Shown: piece by piece, positions 1 through 5,272 of the stretch
How positions within the stretch are numbered: the stretch's first letter is position 1
Layout: each line of letters begins with the position of its first letter
Source: Prevotellaceae bacterium
GTDB lineage: Bacteria; Bacteroidota; Bacteroidia; Bacteroidales; UBA932
NCBI GenBank assembly: GCA_031278495.1
Contig: JAITKG010000162.1
Span: 1-10,880, forward strand
Direction of reading: 5' to 3'
DNA: 10,880 nt
The notes under the pieces: generated by a model
What the model was told of the DNA's origin: nothing
The model's database searches: none
The model's input: only the letters and a program-made list of their open reading frames with translations
Made by a program: the position numbers and the translations under genes

Positions 1-724
1 GCGTAATCACCATTTCAATGTCCGTACCTTGCAGGTGAATGGGCGGGTAGAGCGGCTCTTCGCCCATGTCTTCGTTCAGTAAATCCAGCAGCCCGTTTTT
101 GGAAACGTATGTTTCGCCGTTCAGGATGATTTGCAGCCCGGCGTTCAGGTACGTATAGTGCCGTATCATCTGTTCCACGAACTCCATGTTGAACGTATAA
201 TGCCCGAATACTTCTTCGTCGGCTGTAAAAGTAACCAGTGTACCGTTTTTTTCTTTGCTGCCGCCTTGTTTTTCTTTCAGCAGGTTGCCCTGCGAGAAAG
301 CGGCTTCACTGCATTTCCCTTCGCGGAATGAAACAATTTCAAACGACGACGACAGTGCATTCACTGCTTTGATGCCAACGCCATTCAGCCCGACCGATTT
401 CTTAAATGCTTTGTTGTCGTATTTTGCGCCGGTATTCATGATGCTTGACACCGCCACCACTTTTGTCAGCGGAACGCCGCGCCCATAATCGCGCACGCTT
501 ACCCGCTCTTCGCCAATCGTTATATCAATTTGTTTGCCGAAGCCCATCGCATATTCGTCGATTGAGTTGTCCAGCACTTCTTTCAAGAGGATATAAATGC
601 CGTCGTCGGGCGAACTGCCATCGCCCAGTTTGCCGATGTACATGCCCGGTCGCCGCCGGATATGTTCGTTCCAGTCAAGTGTAATTACATTATCATCTAA
701 GTAAATAGCTTTTGTCGCATCCAT
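1..724 (-). CDS. parE: DNA topoisomerase IV subunit B (ParE-like), N-terminal part, cut by window edge
   Basis: The minus strand reads open from an ATG at 724 to the window edge, giving 241 codons without a stop. The protein is the GHKL ATPase part of a type IIA topoisomerase B subunit, which with its A subunit passes DNA through a double-strand break at the cost of ATP. Visible motifs are RRRPGMYIG (23-31), the Mg/ATP motif EVLDNSIDE (49-57, Glu49 and Asn53), DYGRGVP (79-85), the ATP-lid glycines in VGLNGVG (111-117), and GTLVTF (161-166). The opening LDWNEHIRRRPGMYIGKLGDG is closer to the Bacteroidota ParE/topo IV B form than to housekeeping GyrB, which usually has a longer lead and a GLEAVRKRPGMYIG motif. 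That assignment is from memory, so gyrB paralogue remains the alternative. No in-frame upstream start exists near the promoter. The toprim and C-terminal parts lie outside the window. Confidence 0.88.
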   Translation of the reverse strand, partial: MDATKAIYLDDNVITLDWNEHIRRRPGMYIGKLGDGSSPDDGIYILLKEVLDNSIDEYAMGFGKQIDITIGEERVSVRDYGRGVPLTKVVAVSSIMNTGAKYDNKAFKKSVGLNGVGIKAVNALSSSFEIVSFREGKCSEAAFSQGNLLKEKQGGSKEKNGTLVTFTADEEVFGHYTFNMEFVEQMIRHYTYLNAGLQIILNGETYVSKNGLLDLLNEDMGEEPLYPPIHLQGTDIEMVIT

Positions 725-746
725 AACAGCATTGTAAAAGAATGGG

Positions 747-754
747 CAAAGATA
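747..754 (-). promoter_or_regulatory. -7 element of the topoisomerase subunit gene
   Basis: Read on the minus strand the bases are TATCTTTG, matching the Bacteroidota -7 consensus TAnnTTTG and lying 22 bp before the ATG at 724. No TTG is seen at the expected -33 distance, so the upstream half is weak or absent. A second TAnnTTTG (TACCTTTG) lies at 761-768 on the plus strand, pointing into the gene-free region. Confidence 0.5.
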
Positions 755-996
755 CAAAAATACCTTTGCCTTTTGCTGAGAAGTTTTGAACAAGTTATGA
801 AATGATGATTCGAAAAATATTGCTATTCAATCTAAAGTATTGATTGTACTTTTTTTTTAATACGGGTAAATGTTTTTTCAAAATTGCTGCCCTTCTTTTT
901 ACAAGTGTACGAAAAAAAATTTGCAAATTCAAAAATAGTATTTTACAATTGTGGTACTTATTGAACGTTCTTTGATATATGATTGCTAACTTTTAT

Positions 997-1112
997 TACT
1001 AATGAAAATTTGCACAGATTCGTTGTACAGAAAGATAAAAGTAAAGTTACCGTTATATTAAACGTGAACTTTTGTTTATTTCTGTATAGGTTGTGCAAAA
1101 CCTTCATTAGTA
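997..1112. repeat. 116-bp imperfect hairpin (inverted repeat)
   Basis: The left arm starts TACTAATGAA at 997 and runs through TTTGCACA (1016) to TACAGAAAGATAAA (about 1026-1039). The right arm, read on the opposite strand from 1112, gives TACTAATGAA, then TTTTGCACA, then TACAGAAATAAA. The outer 20 bases match except for two substitutions and a one-base indel, and the inner block matches again after a few unpaired bases. This leaves a loop of about 25-30 bp. A 12-bp inverted repeat, AAACGTGAACTT at 1060-1071 with its complement at 1120-1131, crosses the hairpin. Function is unknown: a structured RNA, a protein-binding palindrome or a decayed mobile element could all look like this. Confidence 0.7.
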
Positions 1113-1153
1113 TAAGTCGAAGTTCACGTTTTGAATTTTCGCCCAAGATAAAA

Positions 1154-1279
1154 ATGAACGTGAATGAATCGGCAGCGAATAAAAATCGTAGCGAAGGGTT
1201 GATTTATATGAAAGAGTTTGTGTTTGGAAACAACCCTGATGCCCCACGTACTAATATGGCTATAAAATGCGTTAGATAG
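1154..1279 (+). CDS. Possible 41-codon small ORF, unknown
   Basis: An ATG at 1154 opens a frame of 41 residues ending in TAG at 1277-1279. The frame can be extended upstream to 983, but that part runs through the hairpin and reads like noncoding sequence. The C-terminal part, about EFVFGNNPDAPRT, is less AT-biased than its surroundings. I recognise no family. No promoter or strong ribosome binding site is visible directly upstream. It may be chance, a gene remnant, or a small peptide gene. Confidence 0.15.
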   Translation: MNVNESAANKNRSEGLIYMKEFVFGNNPDAPRTNMAIKCVR

Positions 1280-1323
1280 AAACATATAAATATAAAAATA
1301 TCATAGAAAAAAACTCCAAAAAA

Positions 1324-1384
1324 ATGGCGTTTGGCATCAGTATATCCGAAATTGTTTAGGGTGTAATGATGACCCCAGCGCCAT
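1324..1384. repeat. Imperfect stem-loop beside the dnaA terminator
   Basis: ATGGCG (1324-1329) pairs with CGCCAT (1379-1384). The stem continues through a G:U pair, an A:T pair, one mismatch and two G:C pairs to CATCA (1335-1339) with TGATG (1367-1371), leaving a 27-base loop. It sits one base before the terminator hairpin. GGCATCAG (1333-1340) also has a perfect 8-base complement upstream at 1236-1243, so two foldings compete if this region is transcribed. The biological role is unknown. Confidence 0.45.
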
Positions 1385-1385
1385 C

Positions 1386-1421
1386 AAAAAACCTCATCAC
1401 TGAAAAGTAATGAGGTTTTTT
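1386..1421. terminator. Bidirectional rho-independent terminator after dnaA
   Basis: The left arm AAAAAACCTCAT (1386-1397) and right arm ATGAGGTTTTTT (1410-1421) are perfect complements of 12 bp. The loop can add three more pairs (ACT/AGT) closed by a GAAA tetraloop at 1402-1405. Both strands carry a run of six T after the G/C part of the stem, so it can stop transcription from either side. On the minus strand it lies 36 bp past the dnaA stop codon and is the obvious end of the dnaA transcript. Confidence 0.85.
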
Positions 1422-1457
1422 AATTCGTTAAATCCGCTTTCCATTCGCATAATTCGT

Positions 1458-2888
1458 CTACCATGTTTCTTTCAATTGTTTTTCGATTTCGACGACATAT
1501 TGTTTGAAATGTTTGTCGGTATCCATTAAATCGCGGACGGTTTTGAATGCGTGCAGTACGGTGGCGTGGTCTTTCCCGCCGATTTGTGCGCCGATAGACG
1601 CCAAAGAATCTTTGGTCAAGTTACGGCTAAGGTACATGGCAATTTGGCGGGCTTGCACGATTTCGCGTTTTTGCGATTTCGACAACATGCCTTCAGGCGT
1701 GAGGTTGAAATAACCGCAAACCGTTTTCTGTATATCGCCGATAGAAATTTCACGTTGCGAAGAGCTCACTAATTTTTCCGTTGTTTCTTCAGCCAATTCC
1801 GGCGTGATGGCTTTTTTATTAAGCGTCGCCTGCGCCAGCAATGATATCAACGCGCCTTCGAGTTCGCGAATATTGGTGGTGATTTTTTCCGCAATATAGT
1901 ACACCACTTTATCGTCAAGTTGCATGCCATTGTGGTAGATTTTATTTTGCAGGATAGCTATGCGCGTTTCCACATCCGGCATTTGCAGTTCTGCCGAAAG
2001 TCCCCATTTGAAGCGCGACAGCAGGCGTTGTTCCAATCCCTGCAATTCTACCGGCGGCTTGTCTGATGTTAGTATCAGCTGTTTTCCCGACTGGTGAAGA
2101 TGATTGAAGATATGGAAAAAGGCGTTTTGTGTTCCTTCTTTTCCTGCAAATTCTTGCACGTCGTCCAAAATCAACACATCAATCATTTGGTAAAAGTGCA
2201 GGAAATCGTTTAATTTATTTTTTACCGTCACCGCATCTACATATTGTGTCTGGAAACGGTTGGCGCTAACATATAGCACAATTTTTTCGGGAAAACGTTC
2301 CTTTACGGCAATACCAATGGCTTGCGCCAAATGAGTTTTTCCCAATCCCGAACCGCCGTATATGAATAAAGGATTAAACGCCGTGCCGCCCGGTTTTTCG
2401 GCAATGGTAACGCCTGCCGAGCGCGCCAGGCGGTTGCATTCGCCTTCTATGAAATTCGAAAATGAGTATTCGGGATTCAATTGCGGGTCGATTTGCAGTT
2501 GCTTCAGTCCGGGAATAATAAACGGATTCGGAATAGGTTTTTCCGTATTGGTCGGGTAGGGGATAGGTTTGTTTTTCAGCCGCGCATGTCCCTGTGGCGG
2601 ATAAATAACCGAATCCTCGTTTGCCACCACTTGTACGCTGTATTCCAATTGCACATTTGGTCCCAATTCTTTTCGAAGCGTTTTACTGATTAAATCAATA
2701 AAATGTTCTTCGATGTATTCGTACACGAACGAACTGGATACTTCAATGGTGAAAACATTGTCTTTTAATTTTAGCGGAACAATAGGTTCGAACCATGTTT
2801 TAAAACTTGATTGGGGAATGATGTCGCGTATCACTGCCAAGCAGTTATTCCAAACTTGTTGAGGATTTTCAGTTGGTGGCATATTCAT
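1458..2888 (-). CDS. dnaA: Chromosomal replication initiator protein DnaA
   Basis: This 476-residue protein is complete and of normal length for DnaA, the AAA+ ATPase that binds origin boxes, melts oriC and loads the helicase. Domain I (about 1-85) starts with QVWNNCLAVIRDII and SFKTWFEP. A proline-rich linker spans about 95-130. The AAA+ domain follows with SNFIEGECNRLARSAG (144-159), Walker A GGSGLGKT (178-185), Walker B VLILDDVQ (238-245), sensor I ILTSD (272-276), the arginine-finger region QRLLSRFKWG (287-296) and sensor II NIRELEGAL (339-347). Domain IV carries the DNA-binding signature ending GGKDHATVLHA (437-447), usually GGRDHTTVLHA. The ATG at 2888 gives the full domain I; an in-frame ATG two codons on (2882) is the alternative. 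The gene is last of a minus-strand block and is followed by a terminator. Confidence 0.98.
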   Translation of the reverse strand: MNMPPTENPQQVWNNCLAVIRDIIPQSSFKTWFEPIVPLKLKDNVFTIEVSSSFVYEYIEEHFIDLISKTLRKELGPNVQLEYSVQVVANEDSVIYPPQGHARLKNKPIPYPTNTEKPIPNPFIIPGLKQLQIDPQLNPEYSFSNFIEGECNRLARSAGVTIAEKPGGTAFNPLFIYGGSGLGKTHLAQAIGIAVKERFPEKIVLYVSANRFQTQYVDAVTVKNKLNDFLHFYQMIDVLILDDVQEFAGKEGTQNAFFHIFNHLHQSGKQLILTSDKPPVELQGLEQRLLSRFKWGLSAELQMPDVETRIAILQNKIYHNGMQLDDKVVYYIAEKITTNIRELEGALISLLAQATLNKKAITPELAEETTEKLVSSSQREISIGDIQKTVCGYFNLTPEGMLSKSQKREIVQARQIAMYLSRNLTKDSLASIGAQIGGKDHATVLHAFKTVRDLMDTDKHFKQYVVEIEKQLKETW

Positions 2889-2908
2889 AAAAAATCTAGT
2901 AGGTTTAG

Positions 2909-2940
2909 AAAAAGTAAGACATTATATTTTGAGAGGACAA
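2909..2940 (-). promoter_or_regulatory. Possible dnaA promoter
   Basis: On the minus strand TTG (2940-2938) is followed after 21 bp by TACTTTTT (2916-2909), which matches the Bacteroidota -33/-7 pattern except for the last G of TAnnTTTG. The -7 element is 20 bp before the dnaA ATG, giving a short leader. The 194-bp spacer from mlaD and the strong AT bias also suggest an independent dnaA promoter. The match is imperfect, and AT-rich DNA produces such matches by chance. Confidence 0.35.
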
Positions 2941-3082
2941 AATTGAAAAAAAAAATCTAATAAAAAAATTTTTTTTGCATTGCATTTTTGAAATTTTTTA
3001 CAATATCTTATTTTTCAATTATAAAAAAAATACGGTTTTTAAAAAATTAACATTTATATCTTATTTTGTGGTAGAAAAAAAA
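2941..3082. repeat. AT-rich spacer with a 12-bp direct repeat
   Basis: This spacer between the mlaD-like gene and dnaA is almost entirely A and T with long homopolymer runs. ATATCTTATTTT occurs exactly twice, at 3003-3014 and 3056-3067, 53 bp apart start to start. The region could unwind easily and lies directly upstream of dnaA, but it shows no good DnaA box; TGTGGTAGA at 3067-3075 is a poor match. The repeats could be regulator-binding sites for dnaA or chance in low-complexity DNA. Confidence 0.4.
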
Positions 3083-3982
3083 TTAAAATAAGGACAGCCG
3101 CACATATTTTTTCGGATTTTTTTGCAGGTCTTTAATCAATTCATCGAGGCTGTTCAAGGTAGCGGATAAGTTGCGATACAAGGTATCGTTTTGTAGTAGC
3201 TGCCCTACGGTTCCGCTGGTGTCGCCGGCTTGCGCCAGTACTACGTTCAAGCGGTCAATGGTTGCCTTTATATCGAGCCGGCGGAGCGTGTCGGAAAATT
3301 GCGAGAAATTAGCGGCTATCGTATGTATGTTTTCGCTGTTGTTGCGCAAAGTGGATGAAAAAGCGTCAAGATTTTCCAGCGTATTATTCAGATGCCCGTT
3401 TTTTGCGCCAAGCGTTCCGGTGATTTGTTCGATATGCTGTAAACTATTCCGCAAACTGCTCGCGCTTGCTTCCAGGTTTTTTTGTGTTTCGTCGGTCAAT
3501 ATATTATTTACGGCGGTTATAGTGGTATTCAGGTTGGCGAGCAGTAATTCCGCCTGTTCTTTCAATGGCATTAGCGAACTTAGCATGTCCGGTGCAATGT
3601 TTGACGGCAGGTGGCTTCCCGGAGCGGCTATGGCGGGACTGTCGCCGGTTAAAATGCGGATACCGTTTCCGCTCATCAATCCGGTTGAAAAAATTTCCGC
3701 TACAGAATTATTGGGAATATGATAGGTCTTCTTAATTTGTATGGATACCAGAAATTGTTGCTTGCCTTCTTCGTATGTTATATCGGAAATAGCGCCTATT
3801 TTCAAGCCTTTCAGGAATACCGGCGAAGAAGCCGACAAGCCGTCCACACTTTCGTAGTTTACATAATAGGTCGCATGGGTGTTGAAAATATCTTTGCCTT
3901 TAAGAAAATTGAACAGCCAGTACATACCTATTATAATTACGACTGCATAGATTCCTATTTTAATTTCTTTTTTAATTTGCAT
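3083..3982 (-). CDS. MCE-family lipid transport protein, MlaD-like
   Basis: The protein has 299 residues. It starts with a short cytoplasmic lead (MQIKKEIKIG), one membrane segment at about 9-27, then an MCE/MlaD domain at about 36-115 (VDGLSASSPVFLKGLKIGAI and FSTGLMSGNGIRIL are typical strands). A long helical, probably coiled-coil region follows (about 135-285) with repeated patterns of N, L and S, and it ends NPKKYVRLSLF, a common ending in Bacteroidota MCE proteins. MCE proteins form hexameric rings that ferry phospholipids between the membranes as part of ABC systems; no permease or ATPase partner lies in this window. The gene follows the amidase by 6 bp, so the two are very likely cotranscribed. 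Family assignment is firm, transported substrate is inferred. Confidence 0.92.
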   Translation of the reverse strand: MQIKKEIKIGIYAVVIIIGMYWLFNFLKGKDIFNTHATYYVNYESVDGLSASSPVFLKGLKIGAISDITYEEGKQQFLVSIQIKKTYHIPNNSVAEIFSTGLMSGNGIRILTGDSPAIAAPGSHLPSNIAPDMLSSLMPLKEQAELLLANLNTTITAVNNILTDETQKNLEASASSLRNSLQHIEQITGTLGAKNGHLNNTLENLDAFSSTLRNNSENIHTIAANFSQFSDTLRRLDIKATIDRLNVVLAQAGDTSGTVGQLLQNDTLYRNLSATLNSLDELIKDLQKNPKKYVRLSLF

Positions 3983-3988
3983 AGCTGG

Positions 3989-5182
3989 TTATTTTGTTGG
4001 TTTAATTATTTTGTTGTCTTGAATGGCGACCACGAAAGCGCGCGGATATTCTTTATGCAACTTGTTGCATACGGTTTGCGCTTGTTCTTCCGTTTCGTAA
4101 TTGCCGACGGTATATTTGAACAATTGTTCATCCGGAAAGCACCGGATATTTTCCAGTCCGGAAAACTCTGGGGCATTCACCGGTCGCCGCACGGACAGGA
4201 CAAAAACTTGTACCGCATAAGTTATGGGCGATTTCGACGTGGTGGCGAATGTAGTTTTCGTACCGGTTGCGGGGGGCGGCGTTGCTGTTTCCGCCCGGTT
4301 GTTATTGGTTGTTCCGGTAGCAGCCGCCGTTTTTTCAGCCGTTGCGTTCACGGTATTTTCCGTACCCGGTTTGTGTTTCCGTTCGTAGTATGCTTTATAA
4401 TTGGAGAATGCCGTAGCAATACATTTGGCAATGCTTTCCCGTGTTTTTTCTTTCTTTAACAAGTCTTCTTCATCGGGATTGGAAAGAAACCCGACTTCTA
4501 TCAATACGCTGGGCATGGCGGTACGCCATATTACCAGCAGCGGTTGTTGTTTAATGCCCCGATTCTTTTTTACCGGCGAACCTTTTTCCATTTCGTCTTG
4601 CACCATAGAGGCAAACATTAAGCTCTGGTCGAAATAGGAATTTTGCATGAGCGAGAAAATGATAAATGATTCTGGCGAATTTGGGTCGTAGCCTTCGTAT
4701 TTAGTGGCATAATCTTTTTCGTAACTGATTACGGCATTTTCCCGCTTTGCCACTTCCATATTCCGGTCTGACTGGTCCATCCCCAAGATATACGTTTCAA
4801 ATCCGCCGGTTGAGGTATTCCGCCGGTTCAGTACGCTATTGGCATGGATGGAAATAAAAAAATCCGCATTGTTCCGGTTGGCGATATTGGTGCGTTCCGT
4901 CAGTTCAACGAAGACGTCGGCGTCGCGCGTATAAATGGTTTCGACGTCGGGATGGGCTTCGTTGATAAATGCGCCTACTTTCAACGCTATATCCAGCACC
5001 ACATTTTTTTCTTTCAGTTGCTTTCCTATCACGCCCGGATCTACGCCGCCATGCCCGGCGTCAATAACTACTTTGCGGATTTGAATACCGCCGGCAGCGA
5101 CTTGCGCCTGCAATACGCCTGCACCTGTTGCCGGTAGCAGGAAACAAAGGCATCGTAAAATATTTTTGAGATATAGCATCAT
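3989..5182 (-). CDS. N-acetylmuramoyl-L-alanine amidase (Amidase_3) with C-terminal SPOR-like domain
   Basis: From the chosen start the protein has 397 residues. A signal peptide of about 26 residues (basic lead, hydrophobic core, VLQA) directs it to the periplasm. The zinc amidase domain runs from about residue 35 to 260: DAGHGG with His44, Glu58 in KEKN, SIHANS with His113, and the catalytic IEVGFLSN with Glu219. It cuts the bond between muramic acid and L-alanine in peptidoglycan, usually for daughter-cell separation. A Thr/Ala/Pro-rich linker (about 266-318) leads to a C-terminal domain (about 320-390, ending near FVVAIQDNKI) that looks like a SPOR-type peptidoglycan-binding module. The frame is open up to an ATG at 5254, but that start lies upstream of the -7 element at 5241-5248. 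The tandem ATGs at 5182 and 5179 sit right before the signal peptide and are preferred. Confidence 0.93.
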   Translation of the reverse strand: MMLYLKNILRCLCFLLPATGAGVLQAQVAAGGIQIRKVVIDAGHGGVDPGVIGKQLKEKNVVLDIALKVGAFINEAHPDVETIYTRDADVFVELTERTNIANRNNADFFISIHANSVLNRRNTSTGGFETYILGMDQSDRNMEVAKRENAVISYEKDYATKYEGYDPNSPESFIIFSLMQNSYFDQSLMFASMVQDEMEKGSPVKKNRGIKQQPLLVIWRTAMPSVLIEVGFLSNPDEEDLLKKEKTRESIAKCIATAFSNYKAYYERKHKPGTENTVNATAEKTAAATGTTNNNRAETATPPPATGTKTTFATTSKSPITYAVQVFVLSVRRPVNAPEFSGLENIRCFPDEQLFKYTVGNYETEEQAQTVCNKLHKEYPRAFVVAIQDNKIIKPTK

Positions 5183-5221
5183 CTTTTTGCCGGAATAGTT
5201 TAGTGAATAAAAAAAATCCAC

Positions 5222-5229
5222 TAACTTTG
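5222..5229 (+). promoter_or_regulatory. -7 element of lptD
   Basis: TAACTTTG matches the Bacteroidota -7 consensus TAnnTTTG and lies 43 bp before the TTG start of lptD, predicting transcription from about 5235. No clear TTG stands at the -33 distance. It is overlapped head-on by the amidase promoter at 5241-5248. Confidence 0.5.
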
Positions 5230-5240
5230 CAACCTGTTTG

Positions 5241-5248
5241 CAAAAATA
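5241..5248 (-). promoter_or_regulatory. -7 element of the amidase operon
   Basis: Read on the minus strand the bases are TATTTTTG, matching TAnnTTTG. The predicted transcript starts near 5235, downstream of the ATG at 5254, which supports starting the amidase at 5182 or 5179. The -33 half is not clear. Each of the two opposing -7 elements lies in the other's initial transcribed region, and both share the word TTTGCAA. Confidence 0.5.
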
Positions 5249-5272
5249 GCACATTATTTTGAATAATCATCA

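Larger units (their letters stand above)
725..1457. other. Gene-free AT-rich region between parE and dnaA
   Basis: About 730 bp lie between the divergently placed parE promoter and the 3' end of dnaA. No reading frame is convincing. The left part (770-960) is AT-rich with runs of A and T. The middle (997-1131) holds inverted repeats, and the right part holds a structured stem and a terminator, each listed separately. No clear DnaA box (TTATCCACA or its complement) was found here, so an origin is not supported by boxes. A noncoding RNA running rightward from about 774 to the terminator near 1421 is possible but unproven. Confidence 0.6.

Noticed and set aside
961..980. GTTCTTTGATATAT, similar to rRNA-operon leader sequences
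   Set aside because: No rRNA or tRNA sequence follows, and a short AT-rich match can occur by chance.
983..1279. 98-residue plus-strand frame between parE and dnaA
   Set aside because: Its first half runs through the inverted repeats and has the residue mix of translated AT-rich noncoding DNA. Only the last 41 codons are kept as a low-confidence possibility.
3067..3075. TGTGGTAGA as a DnaA box
   Set aside because: It departs from TGTGGATAA at several positions, stands alone, and no second box is nearby.
3171..4459. Long plus-strand frames of 183 and 246 residues
   Set aside because: They are antisense to the well-supported mlaD-like and amidase genes, and their translations are Cys/Phe/Arg-rich with no recognisable domain.
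5183..5254. N-terminal extension of the amidase to an ATG at 5254
   Set aside because: It would place 24 polar residues before the signal peptide and start upstream of the -7 element that should drive the gene.
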